Below, piece by piece: positions 43,054 to 54,975 of a stretch of 64,000 nt of DNA (its first letter is position 1; each line of letters opens with the position of its first letter). The translations under genes were made by a program, and so were the position numbers. Below the pieces are notes generated by a model. It saw only the letters and a program-made list of their open reading frames with translations. It ran no database searches and was not told where the DNA came from. Source of the DNA: Eretmocerus hayati (taxonomy: Eukaryota; Arthropoda; Insecta; Hymenoptera; Aphelinidae); contig CM056742.1 in the NCBI GenBank assembly GCA_029851415.1, positions 82,698,748 to 82,762,747 on the forward strand, given 5' to 3'.

Positions 43054-43691
43054 GGCAAAATCCACAAGGTCACGTCCAGCAAACTCAGCTGCTTTCCTCG
43101 CGAGTATTCCGTGGTACACGAGAGATAGTTGCACTTCATTCTCTTCAATATCGTGTCGCTTTCGGAATTCAATGGGTAGGATCGAACGCAACCATTTCCT
43201 GAGCTGCTCAGCCCAGTGCAACGCGCATCTATTTTGTATTCTTCCAGATTCATCCTTGAATATCTTGAAACCGTGGTAGATGCAAGTATTTTTACCGGGT
43301 AATTCTTTGTTGAGCTGCTCGATTGCTGGGCCACTGTGCGCTTCAATTTTCACGATCTTTCTGCACATCATCGACTCGAGATACCTAGCTTCAACATGTC
43401 CGTAGACGAAGATATTGACCGAATTCTCTGCTATCTTGACCAATCGCTGGCATAGGTCCTCGATCAATACGACCACGTCGAACCACTCCAAGCCGTGTAC
43501 ACGAGTAGAGCATTAATTATTGCTTGTTTTTATATCTTCTAGATAACTGTAGGTAGATAACTGAAGGGGTACGGTGGTTTTACCAATCAATGGGCACTGA
43601 TGCCTTCTGATAAAGATACCACAGCAATCTCTTTTGGTATATACTCCTTGTCCTGATCTCGGAAACCTTGAATATCTATAACAAAATCCAT
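43054..43691 (-). pseudogene. Polinton-associated conserved protein, unassigned
   Basis: The frame opens at MDFVIDIQGFRDQDKEYIPK, meets a TGA at a position where Trp would fit, and later changes frame. It then continues as a long open stretch with LRKWLRSI, the pattern NIFVYGHVEARYLES, and HSGPAIEQLNKELPGKNTC. I have seen this arrangement (DIQGF start, a VYGH/VKG-like middle, a Cys-His-rich end) in proteins of Polinton-rich insect genomes, but its role is unknown to me. It is cut on the left by the CCCTGCTG transposon. Confidence 0.6.
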
Positions 43692-43799
43692 TTTCTTGGA
43701 GAGCGCGTGGTTGAGTCACTGGATCGGAGAAAGACCAACTGACGCTCCGAGAGCTCGCATCGCTCCCCTTATACTCTTTGCCCCTCCAATCCTCCTCCA

Positions 43800-45010
43800 C
43801 TCCCCCCTTACGCGCCGAAATCGGTCACGATCTGTCTTCTCGAGTCGATCTCTAGAACATTGTCGTACTCGGCGTATACGATACAGCTTAGAGTTCTCGT
43901 AAGCGCTTCATCAAACCGTACCTCTATACGAACAAGATTCCAATGGGTTGCGCAGTGGACTGATAGATCGGGTGTAAGATCGAAAGCCGTGATGAAGTTT
44001 CCTCTCCCATAGTTGAGGCGATCGATACCAATACCTTCGTTGGCGAAATGTATGCCTGTACTGAAGAACAGGTCTTAGAAGGTATCTACGTAGAGCTCAT
44101 TATTCTCTGTGAATTCTGGCTGCAGCGGTTTTCTAGGGATTTGTACACCATCTATGTATAATGAGAGGTAATCGATCCCGAAATGTTGGAAATTGAAAGG
44201 GTTTATCCGACGGTTCCTGTTGAAAGCCCTGTTATCAACAGAGCCAATGATAATCCTTCCCGGCAGCCATCCAAGGATAACGTTGCCCCGCGTATCGCCG
44301 AGGATCCCTGTGTGCATCGTAAACGATTTCTCTCCAACTCTTGCTATCGGATATTTTGCCGTAGCTTTGAACAGCGTGTTGGCGTGCGCTAGTAATACCC
44401 CGGGGTTAATTTTCAAGCGTCGAACAATGAGAGAAACTTTTTTTGATTCGAACGCTGAATCTACCATCTTCGGAAATATCCATGAGACAGAACGCATCTC
44501 CGCTCCGTGACAGCCGGACTCTCATTTCAACACCGTTGATTAACATACGATCTTAGTTGAAGACATCGCAATGCAGATGCCCTATCAAGTCAACAGTCTT
44601 ACCACCCAGTGTAAAATACTGTCGGTATGCGAGTCCTGCGTTGACCGCTTTCCCATCAGCGTTTGGAGCGGCGTCGAATTTGTTGCTCGTATCTTACCGC
44701 CACAGACACGATGTCAAATGAGACTCTTCCGCTGCTGGGTTGTAGTTGAGCAAAGACTCTAGAAAGGCTCGGTATGTATAGGCATTATTTGGTGGGGGAA
44801 CAGCTTTTTGATTGAAAAAGACGTCTATTTGATGGATTAGCGAGTGTAAGAAATTATTGACGGGTCCAACCTTGTGGTATTCGGCGTCCGCTGCTACGGG
44901 TGAGATTTTTGCTTGCAGCATAGTATGAGCAAGATCCAAATAGTGCTCGCTAGCGTTTGGAACGACGAATTCGATCAGGGCATCACCTTCGTCGGTTAGG
45001 GAAGACTTAA
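43800..45010 (-). pseudogene. Polinton major capsid protein (double jelly-roll), broken
   Basis: Three frame pieces lie in order. Near the start come LDLAHTMLQAK, VGPVNNFLHSLIHQIDVFFN and YRAFLESLLNYN. The central piece (about 44075-44497) carries LLAHANTLFKA, ILGWLPGRIIIGSVDNRAF and INPFNFQHFGIDYLSLYIDG. A C-terminal piece without a good ATG runs to about 43800. The pattern is that of the F54H12.2-like/Polinton capsid family, which forms the shell through two jelly-roll domains. The piece joins require frameshifts at about 44080 and 44500-44690. Its position beside the small virion protein and penton agrees with the usual morphogenesis cluster. Confidence 0.8.
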
Positions 45011-45186
45011 CTGACTATACTAGACCTAACTGCCTATCCAATATTATATCCCTTGTGGTTCAAAAATATCTGTCAAATTTCTCAGCTTCGCTGGTTTCCG
45101 CCTGCTTGTCATTTTACCGCTCGTCTTCTTCTTCTTCTTCCTCTGACCTCGTGTCACTTTCCTCTTGGTTACTCTTTTCCGGTACG

Positions 45187-45594
45187 TCACGAGACGGTGC
45201 GTATATACACGCGTGCTTCACGATACTGACGTCGTCGCTTTACTACGCACGATTCATATCCCGATCCTTTCATCATATCAACCAATTTTCCAGCTGCCTT
45301 CCTCTTGAGATTCTGACCGGATCCTTTGGCACGAACTTGTAGAGAATCTGTCAAATTCATACTGTTGTTGGCCATGTCATCCAGTACGTTGATACCAGTC
45401 CTGACTGCTTCCTTCCCCAAAGCTTCCACTCCCCTTGCGATGTAAGGTAAAATCCGCCTCGCCAGTCCTTCCAACCAAGCACCAACTCCCCGTCCACCTT
45501 GATACGTTGACCCAACAAAGTATCTCTTGGATCCACCTCCCATTTGATCCTCGTAGTATTCTATGTAGAGGCTCATGGTAGCATTTTTATTCAA
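45187..45594 (-). pseudogene. Polinton small virion protein (pVI-like)
   Basis: About 135 codons, open throughout. A Gly-rich N-terminal segment (QMGGGSKRYFVGSTYQGGRG) leads to a hydrophobic/amphipathic helix (WLEGLARRILPYIARGVEAL), then to basic stretches NLKRKAAGK and KRRRQYR. Small basic virion proteins with an amphipathic N-terminal helix sit next to the major capsid gene in Polintons and are compared with adenovirus pVI. No frame damage is seen, but the C-terminal dozen residues look unconserved and the stop may be displaced. Its function is inferred from neighbours. Confidence 0.65.
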
Positions 45595-45599
45595 CGGTC

Positions 45600-46088
45600 G
45601 CGCTTGAAATGAAACGTAACCGTCAGCGTACCGTACTCGAGTAATATGTAGTGACTCGACTGTGTTGATCTCTCATATCTATCTCTATGCTCTGAATACC
45701 ATGTTGGAGCAGGGGGATGTATTTGATTCGAGCAAATTGCTTCGTGATGTTGCTTCCAAAATCGTATTTAGAACCATCCAATGAAACAATTGGTAGTAAA
45801 CCGGCTTGTGTATCACCCACCGTATAGGTCTCACATATATATGTATAGACGAATAGCTGGTCGGGTATGGCTCGAGATAAAGAGGCGGGTCTGATACCTG
45901 GAATATTGTCGTCGGTGTCATGCGAAGCCTTGAATTCGCCTGTTGTACGGGGCTCCGCGTCTCTGAAACCAAATATACGTTTAATTCCCTCATCAAAAAT
46001 CGTATAATGAGCTCTGTCACATTTGCATTTCTGTCGGGAAACGTAGAAACCTTCCTTGAAAACAGCGAGCTCGAGTACATGATGCTTT
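45600..46088 (-). pseudogene. Polinton penton-like minor capsid, C-terminal part
   Basis: From the edge of the satellite-filled element the frame runs HHVLELAVFKEGFYVSRQ, IKRIFGFRDAEPRTTG, and PDQLFVYTYICETYTVGDTQ with AGLLPIVSLDG, ending SIEIDMRDQHSR. This is the jelly-roll region of the single-jelly-roll (penton) minor capsid of Polintons. A second overlapping frame covers the first 60 residues, so a frameshift lies near 46040. The N-terminal half of the gene is 8.6 kb away, on the other side of the insertion. Confidence 0.75.
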
Positions 46089-46511
46089 CCCTGCTGCAAA
46101 AGATCGATTGGGATGGATTGAAAACCAATCGAATCCTATCGGGATGAAATTCAATCGGTTCTATCATTCAACCGGCGAGAGCAGTATTGGAATTCAATGC
46201 AGATCAATCGAACAAAGACCCAATCAAGCTGAATCCTGAATTGTAGAATTGGGATCAACACTGCCAATAGAATTCTATACTGTTGATGAGGATTAATGTA
46301 AGCGAATATAATCCAATACTAGTATTCAGCATAGGATCGGACACGGAAGGATGGATGGAAGATCTTTGCTGGTTCAATATGTTTTAATGAACCGATTCAG
46401 TATTGGAATCAATCTAATTGAATAATGGATCTCGTCTCCCACTGCTCTATCGAGATCAATGCTTCAGAAAGTGATTCGATTCGCGAAACGATACTAATTG
46501 TCTATCCTAAC

Positions 46512-49500
46512 GGCCTGAAGATGAGTTTTGCTATCGGTCTGAATCCTGCCAAGCAGCATTGAATTGACTGAGTCAATCGATTCCAATGATAACCCAATTA
46601 TTCACTGCGTGATTGACCAATCGAGCTGAATACTACAAAATCGGATTGAAATCGTGGATGCATGGTTATTCTATCCTTCCCAATACTCACAATCAGTATT
46701 GAACTTCGCTGGATTTCATATATTTCAATCGAATCCAATACTGCTCAGCAGGATTGGAATGGCCTGAAGATGAGTTTCGCTATCGGTCTGAATCCTGCCA
46801 AGCAGCATTGAATTGACTGAGTCAATCGATTCCAATGATAACCCAATTACTCACTGCGTGATTGACCAATCGAGCTGAATACTACAAAATCGGATTGAAA
46901 TCGTGGATGCATGGTTATTCTATCCTTCCCAATACTCACGATCAGTATTGAACTTCGCTGGATTTCATATATTTCAATCGAATCCAATACTGCTCAGCAG
47001 GATTGGAATGGCCTGAAGATGAGTTTTGCTATCGGTCTGAATCCTGCCAAGCAGCATTGAATTGACTGAGTCAATCAATTCCAATGATAACCCAATTACT
47101 CACTGCGTGATTGACCAATCGAGCTGAATACTACAAAATCGGATTGGAATCGTGGATGCATGGTTATTCTATCCTTCCCAATACTCACAATCATTATTGA
47201 ACTCCGCTAGATTTCATATATTTCAATCGAATTCAATACTGCTCAGCAGGATTGGAACGATCTCGAGATGAGTTTTGCTATCGGTCTGAATCCTGACAAG
47301 CAGCATTGAACTGACTGAGTCAATCGATTCCAATGATAACCCAATTACTCACTGCGTGATTGACCAATCGAGCTGAATACTACAAAATCGGATTGGAATC
47401 GTGGATGCATGGTTATTCTATCCTTCCCAATACTCACAATCATTATTGAACTCCGCTAGATTTCATATATTTCAATCGAATCCAATACTGCTCAGCAGGA
47501 TTGGAATGGCCTGCGGATGAGTCTCGCTATCGGTCTGAATCCTGCCGGGCAGCATTGAGTGGACTTTGTCAATCGATTTCAATGATGACTCGATCACTCA
47601 CTGCGTGATTGACCAATCGAGCTGAATACTACAAAATCGGATTGGAATCGTGGATGCATGGTTATTCTATCCTTCCCAATACCTACAATCAGTATTGAAC
47701 TGCGCTGGATTTCATATATTTCAATCGAATTCAATACTGCTCAGCAGGATTGGAACGGTCTCGGGATGAGTTCTGCTATCGGTCTGAATCATGCCAGGCA
47801 GCATTGAGTGGACTGCGTCAATCGATTTCAATGATGACCCAATTACTCACTGCGTGATTGACCAATCGAGCTGAATACTACAAAATCGTATTGAAATCGT
47901 GTATGCATGGTTATTCTATCCTCCCCAATACTCACAATCAGTATTGAACTCCGCTGAATTTCGTATATTCCAATCGAATCCAATACTGCTCAGCAGGATT
48001 GGAACGATCTCGAGATGAGTTCTGCTATCGGTCTGAATCATGCCAGGCAGCATTGAGTGGACTGCGTCAATCGATTTCAATGATGACCCAATCACTCACT
48101 GCGTGATTGACCAATCGAGCTGAATACTACAAAATCGGATTGGAATCGTGGATGCTTGGTTATTCTATCCTCTCCAATACTCACAATCAGTATTGAACTT
48201 CGCTGAATTTCGTATATTCCAATCGAATCCAATACTGCTCAGCAGGATTGGAACGATCTCGAGATGAGTTTTGCTATCGGTCTGAATCCTGCCAGGCAGC
48301 ATTGGATTGACTGAGTCAATCGATTCCAATGATAACCCAATTACTCACTGCGTGATTGACAAATCGAGCTGAGTACTACAAAATCGGATTGAAATCGTAG
48401 ATGCATGGTTATTCTATCCTTCCCAATACTCACAATCAGTATTTAACTCCGCCAGATTCCGTATATTCCAATCGAATCCAATACTGCTCAGCAGGATTGG
48501 AACGATCTCGAGATGAGTCTTGCTATCGGTCTGAATCCTGCCAGGCAGCATTGGATTGACTGAGTCAATCGATTCCAATGATAACCCAATTACTCACTGC
48601 GTGATTGACCAATCTAGCTGAATACCACAGAATCGGATTGAAATCGTGGATGCATGGTTATTCTATCCTTCCCAATACTCACAATCAGTATTGAACTTCG
48701 CTGGATTTCATATATTTCAATCGAATCCTATACTGCTCAGCAGGATTGGAATGGCCTGAAGATGAGTTTTGCTATCGGTCTGAATCCTGCCAAGCAGCAT
48801 TGAATTGACTGAGTCAATCGATTCCAATGATCACCCAATTACTTACTGCGTGATTGACCAATCGAGCTGAATACTACAAAATCGGATTGATATCGTGGAT
48901 GCATGGTTATCCTATCCTTCCCAATACTCACAATCAGTATTAAACTCCGCTAGATTTCATATATTTCAATCGAATTCAATGCTGCTCAGCAGGATTGGAA
49001 CGGTCTCGAGATGAGTTTTGATATCGGTCTGAATCCTGCCAGGCAGTATTGAGTCGACTGCATCAATCGATTTCAATGATGACCCAATCACTCTTTGCGT
49101 CATTGATCAATCGAGATGAATACTACAGAATCCAGTTGAAATCGTGGGTGCATGGTTATTCTATTTCTCTCAATACTCACAATCAGTATTGAACTCCTCT
49201 AGATTTCATACATCTCAATCGAATTCAATACTGCTGAGCAGGATTGGATCGGCCTGAAGATGAGTTTTGCTTTCGGTCATAATCCTGCCAGGCAGCAACG
49301 AGTCGACTGCGTCAATCGATTTCAATGATGACCCAATCACTCATTGCGTGATTGGCCAAATCGAGCTTAATACTATAGGATGGAATACCGATCGTGAAAA
49401 AGTGGTTTCTATCCTCCTGAATACTTAGAATCGGTATCGAACTCCTCTGAATTCCATGTATTTTGATTGAATTCAATACTGCTGAGCAGGATTGGTACGC

Positions 49501-49760
49501 TCTGAGGATGAGTTTCGCTATCGGTCTGAATCCTGCCGGGCAGCATTGAGTCGACTGCATCAATCTATTCCAATGATGACCCAATCACTCTTTGCGTCAT
49601 TGACTAATATCGAGATGAATACTACAGAATCGAATGGAAATCGTGGGTACATGGTTATTCTATCCTTCTCAATACTCACAATCAGTATTGAACTCCTCTA
49701 GGTTTCATATATATCAATTGAATTCAATACTGCTGGGCAGAATTGGAACAGCCTGAATAT
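46512..49760. repeat. Satellite array A, 249-bp unit, 13 copies
   Basis: The phrase GGCCTGAAGATGAG or its variant GATCTCGAGATGAG recurs at 46512, 46761, 47010 and so on. It reaches 48753 and 49251 in exact steps of 249 bases. Copies show substitutions but almost no length change until the last one or two, which are more diverged. Each unit contains the dyad CAATACTCACAATCAGTATTG and the words CTGCTCAGCAGGATTGG and ACTGCGTGATTGACCAATCG. Confidence 0.9.
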
Positions 49761-49779
49761 GAGTTTTGCTATTGGTCAG

Positions 49780-52700
49780 GTGAACGGGTTATAAGGTCTG
49801 CAATGCTGAGAATCAGTATTGAAATCGATTGAGGTGGATTGAGATCTCGATGTTTGCAATACTGGAAGACGGTACTGGAATCGATCGGGGCAGATAGGAT
49901 TTCAAGTCCTCAATACTAACAATCATCATTCAGGTATATTGACGTAGATAGAATATACGGTATCCAATGTTAGAGGTCAGTATTTGGATCTATTGAGGCA
50001 GATAGCACTTCCCATTCCCAATCTGATACACAGCATTCGAATTAATTCAAGTAGATATGATATAAGGTCTGCAATGCTGAACATCAGTATTGAGATCGAT
50101 CGAAGCGTAATGGGCTCCCGATATTCCCAATACTGGAATACAGAACTGGAATCGATTAGGGCAGATAGAATTCCAAGTCCTCAATACTGATATTCCGCAT
50201 TCAATCCGATTCAGGTAAATATGATATGAAGTCTGCAATGCTGAAAGTCGAGATTGAGATCGATTCAAGCGGATTGAGATCTCAGTGTTCCTAATACTTG
50301 AAAATGGTATTGGAATGAGTTGGAGCAGATAGGATCTCAATTCTGCAATACTGATTGTCAACATTAAAATCGATACAATTAGATAGGATATAATGAGGTC
50401 ACTTATGCTTACATTTAGTATTGAGATCGATTGAAGTGGACTGAGATAGCAATCTGCCCAATACTGAGAGACAGTACTCAAATCGATTCAGATTATTGGG
50501 ATATAAGGGCTCCAATACTTACAGTCAGTATTGAGATCGATTAAATTGGGTTAAGATCTCGTTATTCCCAATACTGGAAAACAGTACTCAAATCGATTGG
50601 GACAGCTAGGATTTCAAGTCCTTAATACTGATATTCAGCATTCAATTCGATTCAGGTGAAAATCATATAAGGTCTGCAATGCTGAACATCAGTATTGAGA
50701 TCGATTGGAGCGTACTGAGAACCCGATGTTTCCAATACTGAAATACAGTACTGGAATCGACTGGGGCAGATAGGATGGCAAGTCCTGAATACTGATATCT
50801 AGCACTGATATCCAGCATTCATTCCGATTCAGGTAGATAGGTTATGAGGTTTTTGATGCTTACTTTCAGTATTCAGATCGATTGAAGTGGATTGAGATCC
50901 CGATATTCCCAATACTGAAATACAGTACTGGAATCGATTGGGGCAGATAGGATCTCAAGTCCTCAATACTGATATCCAGCATTTAAATCGATTCAAGTAG
51001 ATAGGATATAAGATCTGCAATGCTGAAAATCAGTATTGAGATCGATTGAAGCGGATTGAGAACCCGATGTTTCCACTACCGAAATACAGTACTGAAATCG
51101 ATTCGGGCAGGTAGGATTTTAAGTCCTCAATACTGATATCCAGCATTCAAATCGATTCAAGAAGATAGGATATAAGATCTGCAATGCTGAAAATCAGTAT
51201 TGAGATCGATTCAAGCGGATTGAGAACCCGATGTTTCCAATACTGAAATACAGTACTGAAATCGATTGGGGCAGATAGGATTCCGAGTCCTCAATACTGA
51301 TATCTAGCATTCAATCCGATTCAGGTAAATATCATATGAGGTCTGCAATGCTGAATATCAGTATTGAAATCGATTGAAGCGGATTGAGAACCCGATGTTT
51401 CCCATACTGAAAAACAGTTCTGGAATCGATTGGGGCAGTTAGGATTTCAAGTCCTCAATACTGAAATCCAGCATCCAAATCGATTCAAGTAGATAGGATA
51501 TAAGGTTTCTAATGCTTACTTCCAGTATTGAGATCGATTGAAGTGGATTGAGATAGCGATCTACCCAATACTGAGAGACAGTACTCAAATCGATTCAGGT
51601 TATTAGAATATAAGGGCTAGAATACTCACAGTCAGTATTGAGATCGATTGAAGTGGGTTGAGATCACGAAGTTCCCAATACTCGAAAACAGTACTGGATT
51701 CGACTGAGCAGATAGGATTTCAAGTCCCCAATACTGATATTTAGCATTCAATTCGATTCAGGTAAAAATCATGTAAGGTCTGCAATGCTGAACATCAGTA
51801 TTGAGATCGATTGGAGCGTACTGAGAACCCGATGTTTCCAATACTGAAATACAGTACTGGAATCGACTGGGGCAGATAGGATGGCAAGTCCTGAATACTG
51901 ATATCTAGCACTGATATCCAGCATTCATTCCGATCCAGGTAGATAGGATATGAGGTTTCTGATGCTTACTTTCAGTATTCAGATCGATTGAAGTGGATTG
52001 AGATCCCGATATTCCCAATACTGAAATACAGTACTGGAATCGATTGGGGAAGATAGGATCTCAAGTCCTCAATACTGATATCCAGCATTTAAATCGATTC
52101 AAGTAGATAGGATATAAGATCTGCAATGCTGAAAATCAGTATTGAGATCGATTGAAGCGGATTGAGAGCCCGATGTTTCCACTACTGAAATACAGTACTG
52201 GAATCGATTGGGGAAGATAGGATCTCAAGTCCTCAATACTGATATCCAGCATTTAAATCGATTCAAGTAGATAGGATATAAGATCTGCAATGCTGAAAAT
52301 CAGTATTGAGATCGATTGAAGCGGATTGAGAGCCCGATGTTTCCACTACTGAAATACAGTACTGAAATCGATTCGGGCAGGTAGGATTTTAATACCTCAA
52401 TACTGATATCCAGCATTCAAATCGATTCAAGCAGATAGGATATAAGATCTGCAATGCTGAAAATCAGTATTGAGATCGATTCAAGTGGATTGAGAACCCG
52501 ATGTTTCCAATACTGAAATACAGTACTGAAATCGATTGGGGCAGATAGGATTCCGAGTCCTCAATACTGATATCTAGCATTCAATCCGATTCAGGTATAT
52601 ATCATATGAGGTCTGCAATGCTGAAAATCAGTATTGAAATCGATTGAAGCGGATTGAGAACCCGATGTTTCCAATACTGAAAAACAGTTCTGGAATCGAT

Positions 52701-53050
52701 TGGGGCAGTTAGGATTTCAAGTCCTCAATACTGAAATCCAGCATCCAAATCGATTCAAGTAGATAGGATATAAGGTTTCTAATGCTTACTTCCAGTATTG
52801 AGATCGATTGAAGTGGACTGAGATAGCGATCTACCCAATACTGAGAGACAGTACTCAAATCGATTCAGGTTATTAGAATGTAAGGGCTAGAATACTCACA
52901 GTCAGTATTGAGATCGATTGAAGTGGGTTGAGATCTCGAAGTTCCCAATACTCGAAAACAGTACTGGATTCGACTGGGCAGATAGGATTTCAAGTCCCCA
53001 ATACTGATATTCAGCATTCAAATCGATTCAGGACGATGAATAAACTCGTC
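49780..53050. repeat. Satellite array B, about 165-bp unit with higher-order copies
   Basis: Units of roughly 165 bases carry CAATACTGATATCCAGCATT, the word AATCGATTCAAGTAGATAGG and CAGTATTGAGATCGATTGAA. Blocks of six to eight units are themselves repeated. A distinctive unit with TAGCACTGATATCCAGCATT occurs near 50805 and again near 51907. Another with GGTTTCTAATGCTTACTTCC occurs near 51503 and again near 52770. Within the second block one unit is doubled almost exactly (around 52045-52370). Confidence 0.85.
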
Positions 53051-53399
53051 AATGCTCATAGTCAGTATTGGAACCGATAGACGTAGTGTCAGTTATTGAA
53101 CTTTCCATTCCTGAAAGTTAGTATTGGAATCGATTGAGGCCGATAGAATTCGAGTGGCTGACGCTAGGCGGCGTTTCGATGACCATCTCAGTTTGCATCC
53201 AAATATCATGGGATTGCTTTCTCGCAAGCGACGAACCATCTCTCCTGTTCCTATATAAGACTGATGAGTGACAGAACCTCCAAATAGCGTTTAGTTATGT
53301 AATGCGATGATATGTTAATGCGATCATGATTAAAATAAGTATTGAATTGTATTGAAACCTTACCTGTAATGTGAGTGATGTATATGTGAGACGTTGATT

Positions 53400-54465
53400 T
53401 GTAATAATGACTGAAAGTCAGTATTGAGGTCGATTGAGGCCGATTGAGTTCTCGATGTTCCCAATACTGAAAATCAGTATTGGGATCGATTGATGCGCAT
53501 AGCATTTCTGATATCCAATACTGATTTCCAGCATTCAAATCGATTCAGATGAATAGGATATAAGGTGTCCAATGATTCTAGTCAGTATTGAGTTCGATTG
53601 AGGTTCCAATGCAGAATAACAGTATTGGAATCGATTGAGGCGGATAGGATTTCGGATATCCAATACTGATTTCCAGCATTCAAATCGATTCAGATGAATA
53701 GGATATAAGGTGTCCAATGATTCTAGTCAGTATTGAGTTCGATTGAGGTTCCAATGCAGAATAACAGTATTGGAATCGATTGAGGCGGATAGGATTTCGG
53801 ATATCCAATACCGATTTCCAGCATTCAAATCGATTCAGATGAATAGGATATGAGGTGTCCAATGATTCTAGTCAGTATTGAGTTCGATTGAGGTTCCAAT
53901 ACAGAATAACAGTATTGAAATCGATTGAGGCGGATTGGATTTCGGATATCCAATACTGATTTCCAGCATTCAAATCGATTCAGATGAATAGGATATAAGG
54001 TGTCCAATGATTCTAGTCAGTATTGAGTTCGATTGAGGTTCCAATGCAGAATAACAGTATTGGAATCGATTGAGGCGGATAGGATTTCGGATATCCAATA
54101 CTGATTTCCAGCATTCAAATCGATTCAGATGAATAGGATATGAGGTGTCCAATGATTCTATTCAGTTTTGAGTTCGATTGAGGTTCCAATACAGAATAAC
54201 AGTATTGAAATCGATTGAGGCGGATTGGATTTCGGATATCCAATACTGATTTCCAGCATTCAAATCGATTCAGATGAATAGAATATAAGGTCTCCAATGA
54301 TTCTAGTCAGTATTGAGTTCGATTGAGGTTCCAATGCAGAATAACAGTATTGGAATCGATTGAGGCGGATAGGATTTCGGATATCCAATACTGATTTCCA
54401 GCATTCAAATCGATTCAGATGAATAGGATATAAGGTCTCCAATGATTCTAGTCAGTATTGAGGTC
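53400..54465. repeat. Satellite array C, 145-bp unit, 7 copies
   Basis: Seven nearly identical units in exact 145-base steps contain GATTTCCAGCATTCAAATCG, then TGATTCTAGTCAGTATTGAG and ATAACAGTATTGGAATCGAT. Because the period is not a multiple of three, one frame gives a 60-codon open frame in every unit; these are not genes. The array is the most homogeneous of the three and so probably the youngest. Confidence 0.9.
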
Positions 54466-54670
54466 GATTGGCAATCTCTCTCTCAATGCGTATAGTCGGC
54501 ATTGGTAAAGATTGGTCAACACTGTTTGAATCCCGATCAACATCATTGATCGCGATTGAACTCCAATCTTCTCCAATCCTGAAAATCATGTTTCAAATTC
54601 ATCATAAGTTTCTAGATTCAGATCGATTGAGTGTTTTTCTATCGAATCCAATCGAACTTTTGCAGCAGGG

Positions 54671-54975
54671 TTTCCGATACTGTCTCGCTATTTATTTCAC
54701 CGACCAACTCTTCGATCGTGTGATATACACCAGAAGGGTAGTAGTGTTTCATCTCCTGGTGACCTCTTCCCATCTCTACCAGATTTATTGGAAATGAAAG
54801 AACTTTTGGTATCTTGAATATGGATTATGGTACACGGTATGTGAATTTCGGGAAGTCCAACCCGTCAATCACCAGCCAGACGGATCTCCCGGGAGAGATG
54901 CGTCGAAAAACAACTAGTCGCATCTTCTGGGAAGTACTGCATGCTGCTGTTACTCGGAAGAACCAGATCAAAGCC
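54671..54975 (-). pseudogene. Polinton penton-like minor capsid, N-terminal part
   Basis: The start codon is at MDHQDGFDLVLPSNSSMQYF, followed by HLSREIRLAGD. A TGA then stands where the conserved Trp of this segment would be. The sense continues beyond it (RVGLPEIHIP) and, after a frameshift, to MKHYYPSGVYHTIEELVGEI at the edge of the satellite-filled element. Its C-terminal half resumes at 46088 on the other side. It follows the integrase in frame with no stop between them. Confidence 0.7.

Larger units (their letters stand above)
46089..54670. mobile_element. Satellite-filled non-autonomous transposon (CCCTGCTG ends)
   Basis: The outer ends are inverted repeats starting CCCTGCTGCAAAAG, continuing with TCGATTGG after one mismatch. 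TTT lies immediately outside on both sides (46086-46088 and 54671-54673), a 3-bp target duplication that interrupts the penton gene. Between the ends there is no gene. Instead, three successive tandem arrays with unit lengths 249, about 165 and 145 share the words CAGTATTG/CAATACTG and AATCGATT. The terminal octamer is the same as in the transposase-bearing element at 38.4-43.1 kb. A TTT duplication fits CACTA-type integration. I infer a non-autonomous relative filled by satellite expansion. Confidence 0.75.

Noticed and set aside
53535..54442. Six 60-codon open frames in a row
   Set aside because: They are one frame of the 145-base satellite unit repeated, with no start context or protein character.
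46512..54465. CRISPR-like regular repeats
   Set aside because: Whole units of 145-249 bases are repeated with no unique spacers, and the context is eukaryotic; these are satellites.
43054..54975. Alternative genetic code with TGA as Trp
   Set aside because: TGA replaces an expected Trp codon at two Polinton positions, but neighbouring elements use TGG for Trp and the Polinton genes have many other stops and frameshifts; ordinary decay explains it.
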